A DNA stretch of 64,000 nt from Burkholderiaceae bacterium (GTDB lineage: Bacteria > Pseudomonadota > Gammaproteobacteria > Burkholderiales > Burkholderiaceae). The translations under genes were made by a program, and so were the position numbers. The notes beneath the pieces are model-generated. The model was not told where the DNA came from. It made no database searches and worked only from the letters and a program-made list of their open reading frames with translations. The stretch is taken from contig JAJPEN010000051.1 of the NCBI GenBank assembly GCA_021166835.1, positions 24,558 to 88,557 on the forward strand, written 5' to 3'. Below, piece by piece: positions 1 through 9,478 of this stretch (within the stretch, counting starts at the first letter, position 1; each line of letters opens with the position of its first letter).

Positions 1-2
1 TT

Positions 3-215
3 CGTCCGGTGCTGGTGGGCAAGGACACGAAGATGCCCGACTACGTTGCGCTGATTTCGACGCTCGGCGGCATCGCGGCCTTCGGCGTGAACGGCTTCGT
101 GATCGGCCCGGTGATCGCCGCGCTGTTCATGGCCGCCTGGGACGTCGTCGCGGTCTCGCGCGAGCCGCTCGGGCTGGAGTCGACCGGCCGAGCCGACGCG
201 CAGCCCGGAAGCTGA
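3..215 (+). CDS. AI-2E family transporter (PerM/YdiK-like), C-terminal fragment
   Basis: Only the last 70 codons are in the window; the reading frame is open from base 3 and ends at a TGA. The residues (ALISTLGGIAAFGVNGFVIG followed by PVIAALFMAAWDVV) form two hydrophobic helices separated by the G-x-x-G-x-x-x-G-P signature near the C-terminus of the AI-2E/PerM family of multi-span inner-membrane proteins. Members are annotated as exporters of small molecules, and the substrate cannot be told from this fragment. The gene ends about 130 bases before an ABC importer operon on the same strand, and a long hairpin lies between them, so the two are probably transcribed separately. Confidence 0.8.
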   Translation, partial: RPVLVGKDTKMPDYVALISTLGGIAAFGVNGFVIGPVIAALFMAAWDVVAVSREPLGLESTGRADAQPGS

Positions 216-223
216 TTCCCCGC

Positions 224-267
224 AGCCTGCCCCAGTCGAATCGAGCCCGATTCGATTTCGGCAGGCT
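224..267 (+). terminator. Two-tiered hairpin between the AI-2E gene and the ABC importer operon
   Basis: AGCCTGCC (224-231) pairs with GGCAGGCT (260-267), and inside it TCGAATCG (236-243) pairs with CGATTCGA (248-255). The RNA would be a 44-nt hairpin with one internal loop and a 4-nt apex. There is no T-run, so intrinsic termination is uncertain, but the position just after a stop codon fits a transcription end or an mRNA-protecting structure. Confidence 0.45.
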
Positions 268-347
268 CCCGGGCCGCAGAATTCGTGTCAAAGTTGCGCC
301 TTCGGGCCAGATTCCCGGCCGGTTCGCAACCAGGGGGAGGATTCGCC

Positions 348-1607
348 GTGTTCAGGAAGATCACTTTCGCAGTCGCCGTTCTGGCCGCATTCGGGGCCGC
401 TCCGGCGCAGGCACAACAGAAATGCACGACGACGATCGGCAGCGTGATGTCGCTCACCGGCTCGCTCGGCGCGCTCGGCCAGGAGATCGCCAAGGGCGCC
501 CAGCTGGGCGTGGCGGACCTGAACGCCGCCGGCGGCGTCAACGGCTGCAAGCTCGACCTTTCGCTGCTCGACGACCAGACGAGTCCGTCGGTGGGCGTGG
601 ATGCCGCGCGCAAGCTCATCGACGTCCAGCACGTGCCGGCCATCGTCGGCGCGCTGGCCAGCGGCGTGAGCGCCTCGATCCTCACGTCGGCCACGGTCGG
701 CAGCAACGTCGTGCTGATCTCCCCGTCGTCGACCTCGCCGTCGTTCACCGAGCTGGCCGAGCAGGGCAAGACGAACGGCTACTGGTTCCGCACCTGCCCG
801 TCGGACGCGCTGCAGGGCGTGGCGATGGCCAAGCTCGCCGCCGATGCGGGCATCAAGAAAGTCGCGGTTCTCTACCTGAACAACCCCTACGGCCAGGGAC
901 TGAGCCGGGAGTTCATCTCGGCCTTCGAGAAGTCCGGCGGCTCGATCACGCAGAACGTCGTCTACAACCCGAGCCAGCCGTCGTATCGCTCCGAGGTGAA
1001 CAAGGCGCTGAATCCGAAGCCCGACGCGCTGTTCCTGATCGGCTATCCCGGCGACGGCACGACCCTCGCGCGCGAGTGGATCGCGGCGGGCGGGCCGCAG
1101 AAGTTCCTGCTGCCCGACGGGCTGCAGTCGCAGGACTTCGTCAACGACGTCGGCGCGCAGTACCTGAAGGAGGTGCACGGCACGGCCGCCGGCTCGGTGG
1201 ACACGCCTTCGCTCGAGCTGTTCAAGAAGGAGTTCCAGGCGAAGTACGGCGCGCTTCCGGCGCAGCCCTACATCACCAACGCCTACGATGCCACGGTGCT
1301 GATCGGACTGGCGATGGCGCAGGCGAAGAAGAACGACTCGACCGCGATCCGCGACGCCCTGCGCAAGGTCACCGACCCGAAAGGCGAGAAGATCTACGCC
1401 GGCGTCGATTCGCTGAAGAAGGGCCTGCAGATGGCCGCCGAAGGCAAGGCCATCCAGTACGTCGGTGCCTCCGGGCCGCTGCAGTTCGACAAGAACGGCG
1501 ACATCGACGCGCCGATGGTCGTGTGGGACGTCAAGGGCGGCAAGGTGACGCCCACCGGCATGGTCACGGTCGAGCAGATCCGGCAGCTGCGGTCGGGCTC
1601 GAAGTAG
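348..1607 (+). CDS. ABC transporter substrate-binding protein, branched-chain amino acid (HAAT) family
   Basis: Periplasmic receptor of the ABC importer encoded by the next four genes. I place the start at GTG 348 because GGGGGAGG lies just upstream and the protein then begins with a classic signal peptide (FRKITFAVAVLAAF... ending APAQAQQ); an in-frame GTG at 285 would add an unlikely leader. The mature part carries the type-I periplasmic binding fold of the LivJ/LivK family, with SLTGSLGALGQEIAKGAQLG at the N-terminal lobe and YGQGLSREF in the middle. At 419 residues it is of normal length. Ligands of this family include branched-chain amino acids, amides, urea and aromatic acids, so the substrate is open. 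Confidence 0.88.
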   Translation: MFRKITFAVAVLAAFGAAPAQAQQKCTTTIGSVMSLTGSLGALGQEIAKGAQLGVADLNAAGGVNGCKLDLSLLDDQTSPSVGVDAARKLIDVQHVPAIVGALASGVSASILTSATVGSNVVLISPSSTSPSFTELAEQGKTNGYWFRTCPSDALQGVAMAKLAADAGIKKVAVLYLNNPYGQGLSREFISAFEKSGGSITQNVVYNPSQPSYRSEVNKALNPKPDALFLIGYPGDGTTLAREWIAAGGPQKFLLPDGLQSQDFVNDVGAQYLKEVHGTAAGSVDTPSLELFKKEFQAKYGALPAQPYITNAYDATVLIGLAMAQAKKNDSTAIRDALRKVTDPKGEKIYAGVDSLKKGLQMAAEGKAIQYVGASGPLQFDKNGDIDAPMVVWDVKGGKVTPTGMVTVEQIRQLRSGSK

Positions 1608-1614
1608 GCGGCCG

Positions 1615-2369
1615 ATGCTCGAGGTCGGGCACGTCGTCAAGGAGTTCGGCGGGCTGCGCGCGGTCGACGACGTTTCGTTCACGCTGCGCGCGAACACGAT
1701 CACCGGGCTGATCGGCCCGAACGGCGCCGGCAAGACGACGCTGTTCAACACGATCGCCGGCGTGCACCGGCCCGACTCCGGAACGATCTCGTTCCTCGGA
1801 CGCGGCATCGGCGGACTGCCCCCTCATCGAATCTTCGACGAGGGGCTGGTGCGCACCTTCCAGATCCCGCGTCCGTTCGCCGGCATGACCGTGCTCGAGA
1901 ACTGCATGCTGGTTCCGCAGCGCCAGGCCGGCGAGCGCTTCTGGAACAACTGGTTCGCGCGCTCTCGCGTGGCCGGCGAGGAGCGCGCGCTCCGCGAGCG
2001 AGCGCGCGAGGTGCTCGATTTCGTCGGACTGCTGCGATTGGCGGGCGAATTCGCGCGCAACCTGTCCGGCGGCCAGCAGAAGCTGCTCGAGCTGGCGCGC
2101 GTGCTGATGTCCGAACCGAAGCTCGTGCTGCTCGACGAGCCGGGCGCGGGCGTGAATCCGACGCTGCTGGCGACGATTGTCGACAAGCTGCGCGAGCTGC
2201 ACGAGCGCGGCGTCAGCTTCCTCGTCATCGAGCACAACATGGATCTCGTCATGAACCTGTGCGATCCGATCCTCGTGATGGCGCAGGGCAGGCTGCTGCT
2301 CGAAGGTCCGCCGCAGCTCGTGCGCAGCGACGCGCGCGTGCTCGAGGCGTACCTGGGAGGAGTGCCGGC

Positions 2370-2373
<4 letters not shown>
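1615..2373 (+). CDS. livG: ABC transporter ATP-binding protein, LivG type
   Basis: One of two cytoplasmic ATPases of the importer. Walker A GPNGAGKT is at residues 34-41, the LSGGQ signature at 150-154, and Walker B with the catalytic Glu (LVLLDEP) near 170-176. The insertion after Walker A and the RTFQIPRPF stretch are typical of LivG rather than LivF. The 252-residue length is normal. The ATG lies 7 bases after the receptor gene, and the stop overlaps the livF start (GTGA), so translation is probably coupled. The symbol names the family role; the transported substrate is not established. Confidence 0.9.
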
Positions 2374-3121
<748 letters not shown>

Positions 3122-3125
<4 letters not shown>

Positions 3126-4012
3126 TCCAGTACGTCGTCGACGGCATCGTGGTGGGCGCCACGCTGGCGCTGGGCGCGATCGGGCTCACGCTCACCTACA
3201 ACATCCTGCGCTTCGCCAATTTCGCGCACGGCGAGTTCCTCACCTTCGGCGCCTATTTCGCGCTCGTCTTCGCGGCGTTCTTCGCCGGCGCGGGCACGAT
3301 CGGTCCGCTCACCTTCGGCTGGGGCTTCCTCGTGGCGGTGGCGATCGCGATCGTGCTCACGGCGCTGCTCGCGCTCGGTCTCGATCGACTGCTGTTCCGG
3401 CCGCTGCGCCGCAGCGACGTCACCGTGACGCTGGTCATCGCGTCGTTCGGCGCGTCGCTGATGCTGCGCAACGTCGTCGTGTTCCTCTGGGGATCGCGCC
3501 CCGAGTACTACTCGCGCAACATCGCCGTCTCCAGCGAGATCGTGCCCGGCGTGCGCATGAGCGGCGACGAGGTCTTCGTCGTCGTGATCACCGCGCTGCT
3601 GATGCTCGCGCTGCACCTGTTCCTCACGCGCACCTCGCTCGGGCGGTCGATGCGCGCCGTCTCCGACGACCCCGCGCTCGCGCGCGTCGCCGGCATCGAC
3701 GTGCAGGCGGTGATCCGCTGGACGTGGTTCATCGGCGCCGGACTGGCGGCCGTGGCAGGCATCCTGTTCGGGTTGACGGTGCAGATCTCCTCCGAGATGG
3801 GCTTCAACCTGATCCTGCCGATGTTCGCGGCGGCGATCCTCGGCGGTATCGGCAGCATCTACGGCGCCGTGCTGGGCGGACTGATCATCGGCCTGGCGCA
3901 GTCGATGTCGGTGCCGCTGATCGGCCCGGCCTACAAGCCGGCCGTGGCGTTCCTGCTGATGTTCGCGATCCTGCTCGTCTATCCGAAGGGCATCCTCGGA
4001 GATCGCAGTTGA
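3122..4012 (+). CDS. livH: Branched-chain amino acid-type ABC transporter permease, LivH type
   Basis: Integral membrane subunit of the importer, 296 residues, about eight transmembrane helices. The N-terminus has the LivH hallmark GLTLTYNILRFANFAHGEF, and the C-terminal half has the permease-ATPase coupling segment (AAAILGGIGSIYGAVLGGLI). The ATG at 3122 overlaps the livF stop, which supports this start over earlier in-frame codons lying inside livF. It should pair with LivM to form the translocation pore in the inner membrane. Confidence 0.92.
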
Positions 4013-4031
4013 CCCGCCGGCGGCCTCGACG

Positions 4032-5012
4032 ATGATCGGACTGTTCTCCTACCTCGTCTTCTTCCTCGCGCAGGCGTCGATCTTCGCGGTCGTCTGCCTC
4101 GGCCTGAACCTGCAGTGGGGCTACACGGGGCTGTTCAACATCGGCGTGGCCGGCTTCTTCCTGGTCGGCGCGTACACCTTCGCGATCCTGTGCGGCCCCG
4201 AGTACCTGATGCACCTGGGCGGCTTCGACCTGCCGTTCCTGGTGGGGCTGGCCGGTGCACTCGTCGCCTCCGGCGTCGTCGCCTTCGTCGTCGGCATTCC
4301 GACGCTGCGCCTGCGCGAGGACTATCTCGCGATCGTCACGATCGGCATCGCCACCACGCTGCAACTCGTGGCGCTGAACGCGCAGGGGCTCACCGGCGGC
4401 AGCCAGGGCGCCGCCAGCATTCCGCGGCCGCTGCCCGGACTGCTCGACACGGTGATCGGGCGAAACCTGTTGATGCTCGCGCTCGTGCTCGTCGTCATGG
4501 GGCTCGTCTACGCCGGGCTCGAGGCGATGGTGCGCTCGCCGTGGGGCAGGGTGCTCAAGGCGATCCGCGAGGACGAGACCGCGGCGTCGTCGCTCGGCAA
4601 GAACGCCTTCGGATACCGGTTGCAGGCCTTCGTGATCGGCTCGTCGATCATGGGGCTGGGCGGCGCGCTGTATGCGAGCTTCATCGGATTCGTGAGTCCG
4701 CAGGATTTCCAGCCGATCCTCACCTTCCAGATCTGGACGATGCTGATCGTCGGCGGCAGCGGCAACAACAAGGGCGCGGTGCTCGGCGCGCTCGTCATGT
4801 GGGCCGTGTGGACGCTGAGCGGAAGCATCGCGCAGCAGGTGCTGCCGGCGAGCCTGCAGGTGAAGGGCGGCGCGGCGCAGGTGATCCTGATCGGGCTGGT
4901 GCTGATGGTGACGCTGGTGTTCCGGCCGCGCGGCCTGATCGGCGAGGAAGCGGCGGTGTCGAGCGGCGCCGTGCTCGATTCCGCGGCGCTGGGGACGGGC
5001 AAGACCGGGTAG
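4032..5012 (+). CDS. livM: Branched-chain amino acid-type ABC transporter permease, LivM type
   Basis: Second membrane subunit, 326 residues. The segment CLGLNLQWGYTGLFNIGVAG is the LivM counterpart of the LivH motif, and the C-terminal part has the GLGGALYASFIGFVSP and VGGSGNNKGAVLGAL segments expected in LivM. It starts 19 bases after livH and completes a five-gene importer on one transcript. The stop codon sits in a 9-base duplication (CCGGGTA at 5005-5011 and 5014-5020), which places a second in-frame stop three codons later. Confidence 0.92.
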   Translation: MIGLFSYLVFFLAQASIFAVVCLGLNLQWGYTGLFNIGVAGFFLVGAYTFAILCGPEYLMHLGGFDLPFLVGLAGALVASGVVAFVVGIPTLRLREDYLAIVTIGIATTLQLVALNAQGLTGGSQGAASIPRPLPGLLDTVIGRNLLMLALVLVVMGLVYAGLEAMVRSPWGRVLKAIREDETAASSLGKNAFGYRLQAFVIGSSIMGLGGALYASFIGFVSPQDFQPILTFQIWTMLIVGGSGNNKGAVLGALVMWAVWTLSGSIAQQVLPASLQVKGGAAQVILIGLVLMVTLVFRPRGLIGEEAAVSSGAVLDSAALGTGKTG

Positions 5013-5161
5013 TCCGGGTAAGCCAGCGTAGACGCGGCTTCGTTTCCCGCCGATGCTGTCCCTGCAGCTTGTTGCAGGAGTCATACACCGTGCGAAATGT
5101 CACGACCACGCAGTCCGGCCGGTGGCAGCATCATGCGGATCAGCGACCCGGCGGACTCCCC

Positions 5162-5323
5162 ATGGGCGAAGAACAACAGAGAATCGATGCGCTGATCAGG
5201 CAGGCGCAGGCCGGCAACGAAACAGCTCGCGACGAGCTGCTCGGGATCATCGAGGAAATGCTCGCCGAAGGCATCGGGCTTCCGTCTCCGAACCAGGACC
5301 GAAAGGCCGACGGGGCTCGATAG
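5162..5323 (+). CDS. Hypothetical small protein, 53 residues
   Basis: This frame starts at ATG 5162 and predicts a small, acidic, helix-prone, soluble protein (GEEQQRIDALIRQAQAGNET...). It fills the gap between convergent livM and the diguanylate cyclase gene, ending 4 bases before the latter's stop. The ribosome binding site is weak (GGCGGA). Composition looks protein-like rather than like a shadow frame, with regular Glu/Ala/Leu heptad-like spacing and no cysteine. I do not recognise a family. An upstream GTG at 5091 could extend it by 23 less protein-like residues. Confidence 0.42.
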   Translation: MGEEQQRIDALIRQAQAGNETARDELLGIIEEMLAEGIGLPSPNQDRKADGAR

Positions 5324-5327
5324 TCGC

Positions 5328-6914
5328 TCAGCGAGCGGAGCTTCCCGCGGCTGCCGTCCCGGCCAGCGCCACCCGATCGCGTCCCGCCCGCTTCGCGTCG
5401 TAGAGCGCCGCATCGGCGCGCCGCAGCAGCGCGTGCAGGTCGGCATCGTCGTCGATGCGCGAGGCCACGCCGATGCTGATGGTGACGTGCAGTGCGCGGC
5501 GCTCGTAGACGAGCGGGCGGCGCGAGATCCGCTCCTTGATGCGTGCGGCGAGCGTGGCCGCGTCGTGCAGCCCGGTGTGCGGGGCGAGCACGACGAACTC
5601 CTCGCCGCCGTAGCGGGCGACGAGGTCGCCGGAGCGCAGCATCTCGACGATCGCCGCCGCGGTCTGCTGCAGGCCGCGGTCGCCCGCCTCGTGCCCGAAG
5701 CGGTCGTTGACCCGCTTGAAATGGTCGAGGTCGAGCACCAGCAGCGACAGTGGCGTGCCATAGCGCAGGCTGTTGTCGAACTCCTTGTGCGCCTGCTCGA
5801 GGAATGCGCGGCGGTTGGCGATGCCGGTGAGCGAGTCTATCGATGCCAGCGCCCGCAGTTCGCGGTTGAGCGCTTCGTATTGCTCGGTCTTCTCGCGTAC
5901 GCGCGCCTCCAGGCCTTCGTTCGCTTCGGCGAGCCTTGCGTTGGCGAGGTCGGCTTCGTGCTGGCGCGCGCGCAACTGGGCGAGCAGGGCCGCCAGGCCG
6001 ATCGTCGCGACCGCCAGCGCCAGCACGAATTCCTGCGCGCGCAGCACGGCCGCGTGCGCCTCTTCGGCGCCGAACGGCTTGTGCCCGATCGTCGTTTTCA
6101 CGACGATGGCGAGCGACATCGCGGCGGCGGTGCCCGCGGAGACGGCCAGGCCGAAGCGGGCGGCGACCGCTATCGCGAAAGGCAGCATGAGTGCGGGGGT
6201 GGCCGGCATGCCGAAAAGCGTCCCGTCGCGCGTGGCGACGAATACGGCCAGCGCGGCGAAAGCCAGCGCGAGCACCGTCCAGTCGGACGTGCGAATCGTG
6301 CGCAGTCGTTCGGCGATGCGCCCCCAGGCTTCGGCAACGCCGAGGAACAGCGGCGTGAACACGAGCAGCCCGAGTCCGTCGCCGAACCACCAGACGCGCG
6401 CGAATTCCGGATACGAGGTTTCGTAGCCGCGGAAATGGCTGTAGACGGCGCCGCCGGCGAGCGCCGACAGCAGCGCGGCCACGACCGGTCCGGCCAGCAG
6501 GAACTTGTGCAGGTCGTCCAGCGTGCCGAAGCGGGGGTCGAAGCCCGCGCGGCGCAGCAGCGCGAATGCGACGAGCGACTCGCCGATGTTGATCGCGCCG
6601 AACAGCAGCGCCTCCTTCAGCGAGAAGAGCGGCGTATCGGCCAGAACCTCGGCGAGCAGCACGAGCAGCGCCAGCGGGAGCACGCCTCGGCCGTCGCGCA
6701 GCAGCAGCGCGGTGAGCAGCACGCTGTTCGCCGGCCACAGCATCGCCGAGCCCTCGGGCATGGCGGTGAACAGCACGCCGACGTTCGCGCCGAGGTAGTG
6801 CCCGACCGGAACGGCGAGCCAGACCAGGCGCGCGTTCAGCGAGGGCGGCGAGACGGAGGAACCGGCAAGGGAATCACGTGAGCCGATGACGCATCCCCCT
6901 CCCGGAACCGACAA
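5328..6914 (-). CDS. Diguanylate cyclase with MASE1 membrane sensor domain
   Basis: Predicted to make cyclic di-GMP from two GTP at the inner membrane. The N-terminal half is a MASE1-type integral sensor with about eight hydrophobic helices, beginning near WLAVPVGHYLGANVGVLF. A short coiled-coil (QLRARQHEADLANARLAE) leads to a GGDEF domain whose active site is GGEEF at about residues 436-440, a competent variant. RSGD five residues before it is an intact inhibitory I-site, so product feedback is expected. The start is uncertain: TTG 6914 is the first in-frame codon that keeps the whole first helix, but its ribosome binding site is poor. Later in-frame starts would cut the MASE1 domain. The gene stands alone, convergent with the small ORF. 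Confidence 0.85.
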   Translation of the reverse strand: MSVPGGGCVIGSRDSLAGSSVSPPSLNARLVWLAVPVGHYLGANVGVLFTAMPEGSAMLWPANSVLLTALLLRDGRGVLPLALLVLLAEVLADTPLFSLKEALLFGAINIGESLVAFALLRRAGFDPRFGTLDDLHKFLLAGPVVAALLSALAGGAVYSHFRGYETSYPEFARVWWFGDGLGLLVFTPLFLGVAEAWGRIAERLRTIRTSDWTVLALAFAALAVFVATRDGTLFGMPATPALMLPFAIAVAARFGLAVSAGTAAAMSLAIVVKTTIGHKPFGAEEAHAAVLRAQEFVLALAVATIGLAALLAQLRARQHEADLANARLAEANEGLEARVREKTEQYEALNRELRALASIDSLTGIANRRAFLEQAHKEFDNSLRYGTPLSLLVLDLDHFKRVNDRFGHEAGDRGLQQTAAAIVEMLRSGDLVARYGGEEFVVLAPHTGLHDAATLAARIKERISRRPLVYERRALHVTISIGVASRIDDDADLHALLRRADAALYDAKRAGRDRVALAGTAAAGSSAR

Positions 6915-6945
6915 GGGCCGACCCGAAGGTAAGCCCTTGTTCGAT

Positions 6946-7022
6946 TGGCGCGCCCGGCAGGATTCGAACCCACGACCCCCTGGTTCGTAGCCAGGTACTC
7001 TATCCAACTGAGCTACGGGCGC
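6946..7022 (-). tRNA. tRNA-Arg (anticodon ACG)
   Basis: The minus strand folds into a full cloverleaf: acceptor GCGCCCG with CGGGCGC, D-loop AGCTCAGTTGGATAGAG, anticodon stem-loop with CTACGAA as the seven-base loop, and a TTCGAAT T-loop. The CCA end is encoded (6946-6948). Anticodon ACG would be edited to ICG and read CGU/CGC/CGA. A -10-like TAGAAT lies 10 bases upstream. Confidence 0.97.
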
Positions 7023-7032
7023 GAAGCGCGAG

Positions 7033-7038
7033 ATTCTA
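7033..7038 (-). promoter_or_regulatory. -10 element (TAGAAT) for tRNA-Arg
   Basis: On the minus strand TAGAAT ends 10 bases before the mature tRNA 5' end, so transcription would start about four bases upstream of it. No convincing -35 was found at 16-18 bases. Confidence 0.45.
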
Positions 7039-7098
7039 GCACGACGTTCGCAGGCGCGGTCGCATCGACGCAAGCCGCCGGGAGCACGCGCCGCCTGC

Positions 7099-7959
7099 TC
7101 ACTTCTTCGCGTTCGGGAAGAACAGCTGCTCGCCGTTGACCTTGTAGTCGGCGATCGTCTGCTGTCCCCTGTCGCTGACCAGCCAGTCGATGAACTTCGT
7201 TCCCGCTTCCTTCTTCACCTGCGGGTGCCTGGCCGGGTTCACGAGCATCACGCCGTACTGGTTGAACAGCCGCTCGTCGCCCTGCACGAGGATCTCGAGA
7301 TCGCCGCGGTTCCTGAACGACAGCCAGGTGCCGCGGTCGGTGAGCGAGTAGGCGTTCATGCCGGCGGCGGTGTTCAGCGTCGGACCCATGCCCGAGCCGG
7401 TTTCCTTGTACCACTGGCCCTTGGCCGCCGAGACGTCGATGCCGGCGTCCTTCCAGTAGCGCAATTCGGCCGCGTTCGTGCCGCTGCGATCGCCGCGCGA
7501 GGCGAAGGGTACTTTCGCTTCGGCGATCCTGCGCATCGCGTCGATGACGTTTTTGTCGCCGCGGATCTTCGCCGGGTCGATCTTCGGGCCCACGATGACG
7601 AAGTCGTTGTACATGACCCGCTTGTGGTCGACGCCGGCGCCTTCGGCCATGAACTTCTCCTCGGCCGCCGGATCGTGCACGAAGACGACATCGGCGTCGC
7701 CGCGCCGGCCGATGTCCAGCGCCTGGCCGGTGCCGACGGCGACGACCTTCACCTGGATGCCGGTGTCCTTCTCGAAGGCCGGCAGCAGGTGTTTGAACAG
7801 TCCCGACTGCTCGGTAGACGTGGTCGAGGCGACGGTGATCGTCTTCGCCTGCGCAGCGGCGGGAGGCGGCGCCGCGAGCGCGGCGATGAAGGCCAACGCG
7901 GAGGCCAGCGCGGCGAGCGGCGCTCCAAGCGCTTTCAGGGGGGCGAAGACAGATGCCAT
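7099..7959 (-). CDS. tupA: Tungstate-type ABC transporter substrate-binding protein
   Basis: Periplasmic oxyanion receptor, 286 residues. The start at 7959 has GGAG upstream and gives a long Ala-rich signal peptide ending AAAQA. The mature N-terminus carries STTSTEQSGLFKHLLPAFE, followed by VKVVAVGTGQALDIGRRGDA and VVFVHDPAAE, which match the TupA/WtpA-like tungstate receptors; GDRSGTN and MNAYSLTDRGTW are further conserved segments. It is the last gene of tupB-tupC-tupA, overlapping tupC by 25 bases. Specificity for tungstate over molybdate or vanadate is inferred from family resemblance only. Confidence 0.87.
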   Translation of the reverse strand: MASVFAPLKALGAPLAALASALAFIAALAAPPPAAAQAKTITVASTTSTEQSGLFKHLLPAFEKDTGIQVKVVAVGTGQALDIGRRGDADVVFVHDPAAEEKFMAEGAGVDHKRVMYNDFVIVGPKIDPAKIRGDKNVIDAMRRIAEAKVPFASRGDRSGTNAAELRYWKDAGIDVSAAKGQWYKETGSGMGPTLNTAAGMNAYSLTDRGTWLSFRNRGDLEILVQGDERLFNQYGVMLVNPARHPQVKKEAGTKFIDWLVSDRGQQTIADYKVNGEQLFFPNAKK

Positions 7960-8723
7960 GGCAGGGCTCCTTGCAGGAACTGACGGGCCTCGCGGGTGCG
8001 AGGATTCGCGAAGAACGCGGAGACGGGGGTGCGTTCGAGCACGCGCCCGCGATGCAGGAAGACGACCTCGTCGGCCAGGCGCGAAACCTGGCCCAGGTTG
8101 TGCGAGGTGAGCAGCACCCGGCAGCCGTCGTCGTGGATCCCGCGGATCAGCTCTTCGACCTGCTCGGTGGCGGAGGGATCGAGGCTCGCCGTGGGCTCGT
8201 CGAGCAGCAGCAGGCGAGGGCGCATCAGCCAGGCGCGCGCGATCGCCAGCCGCTGGCGCTCCCCGCCGGAGAGCTTCAGCGCCGGCGCCTGCGCCAGCTC
8301 GCGCAGCCCGACGCGTTCGAGCATCGCCAGTGCGCACTCGCGCCGCTCTCGCCCGCTCGCGCCGATTCCGGGGACGACCAGCAGGTTGTCGAGTGCGGAC
8401 CCGTGGAACATCGACGAATGCTGGAAGACGAGCGCCTGGCCGGCGAAGGCGAGGTCGCCTGCGGGGCGCGACCGGCCCTCGAAGCGCACGTCCCCCTCGT
8501 GGGGCGCGAGCAGGCCGTGGATCGTGCGCAGCAATACCGTCTTGCCGGCGCCGTTGGGGCCGACCAGCGCACAGACGCCGGCTCCGTTCCAGTCGAAGTC
8601 GACGTGGTCGAGGATCGTGCGCTCGGCCGGGCGAAAGACGATTCCGCGCAGGCTGAGCAGCGGATCGAGCGCGGCCCTCGCCGCAGGCGCCGCGCGCTGG
8701 GCGTCGAGAACTTCAGCCGCCAT
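7935..8723 (-). CDS. tupC: Tungstate-type ABC transporter ATP-binding protein
   Basis: Cytoplasmic ATPase of the importer, 262 residues. Walker A GPNGAGKT is at 55-62, followed by the LSGGERQRLAIARAW signature, Walker B LLLLDEPTASLD and a switch His in LLTSHNLGQ. Single-domain phosphate/tungstate-type ATPases of this kind lack the C-terminal MOP domain of ModC, and none is seen here. It overlaps tupB by 11 bases and tupA by 25 bases, indicating one transcript with coupled translation. Confidence 0.88.
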   Translation of the reverse strand: MAAEVLDAQRAAPAARAALDPLLSLRGIVFRPAERTILDHVDFDWNGAGVCALVGPNGAGKTVLLRTIHGLLAPHEGDVRFEGRSRPAGDLAFAGQALVFQHSSMFHGSALDNLLVVPGIGASGRERRECALAMLERVGLRELAQAPALKLSGGERQRLAIARAWLMRPRLLLLDEPTASLDPSATEQVEELIRGIHDDGCRVLLTSHNLGQVSRLADEVVFLHRGRVLERTPVSAFFANPRTREARQFLQGALPWHLSSPP

Positions 8724-9405
8724 GGCGCCGCATCGCCACGCCGCGCACCGTGCTCACCAGCGCGTTGAGCGCGAGCACCAGCGCCATCAGCACGATGCCG
8801 AGCGCCACCGCCAGCGGAAGGTCGCCCTTGCTCGTCTCCAGCGCGATCGCCGTCGTCATCACGCGCGTGAAGCCGTCGATGTTGCCGCCGACGATCATCA
8901 CGGTGCCGACCTCGGACATCGCCCGGCCCAGCCCGGCGAGAAAGGCGGCCGCCACCGAGAAGCGGCAGTCCCACAGCAGCACGCGCACGCGCGAGGCGAG
9001 CGGCAGGCGCAGCGAGCGCAGCGTCTCGCCGTGCTGGCGCCAGGCGTCCTCGACCGTCTGGCGGGTGAGCGCGGCGACGAGCGGCGTCGTGAGGACAGCC
9101 TGCGCGACGATCATCGCTGCCGGCGTGAACAGCAAGCCGAAGCCGCCCAGCGGGCCGCTGCGCGACAGCGACAGGTAGACGACCAGGCCGACCAGCACGG
9201 CGGGCAGGCCCATCATCGCGTTGAGCAGGGTGACGGCGATCGATCGTCCGGGAAAGCGCACCACCGCCACGAAGGCGCCCAGCGGCATGCCGATCACCGC
9301 GGCGATGGCGACGGCGCTCAGGCTCACGCGCAGCGACAGGGCGACGATCGCCAGCACGTCGCCCTCGAAGCTGCGGATCAGCTCTTCGATCGACACGTCG
9401 AACAT
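8713..9405 (-). CDS. tupB: Tungstate-type ABC transporter permease
   Basis: Inner-membrane subunit, 230 residues, about five helices. The conserved cytoplasmic coupling loop is AGLGRAMSEVGTVMIVGGNI, a strong signature of the tungstate/molybdate and phosphate permease group. The gene is first in its operon, 73 bases from the divergently transcribed regulator. The gene order B-C-A differs from the more usual A-B-C. Confidence 0.9.
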   Translation of the reverse strand: MFDVSIEELIRSFEGDVLAIVALSLRVSLSAVAIAAVIGMPLGAFVAVVRFPGRSIAVTLLNAMMGLPAVLVGLVVYLSLSRSGPLGGFGLLFTPAAMIVAQAVLTTPLVAALTRQTVEDAWRQHGETLRSLRLPLASRVRVLLWDCRFSVAAAFLAGLGRAMSEVGTVMIVGGNIDGFTRVMTTAIALETSKGDLPLAVALGIVLMALVLALNALVSTVRGVAMRRHGG

Positions 9406-9426
9406 CGGAACAGTTTAGGTGTAGCC

Positions 9427-9448
9427 TGCCGATTCGATTCATTCGGCA
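9427..9448. promoter_or_regulatory. Inverted repeat in the tupB / regulator divergent promoter
   Basis: TGCCGA (9427-9432) and TCGGCA (9443-9448) are perfect inverted arms around a 10-base spacer, midway between the two divergent start codons. The spacing suits a dimeric winged-helix regulator such as the adjacent ModE-headed protein. Binding is inferred from position. Confidence 0.45.
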
Positions 9449-9478
9449 AACGCGTTCCTATTTGCCGCCCGTCCGTCG

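Noticed and set aside
285..347. Upstream GTG (285) as the start of the first ABC receptor
   Set aside because: It adds a non-hydrophobic leader before the signal peptide and has no ribosome binding site, whereas GTG 348 has GGGGGAGG.
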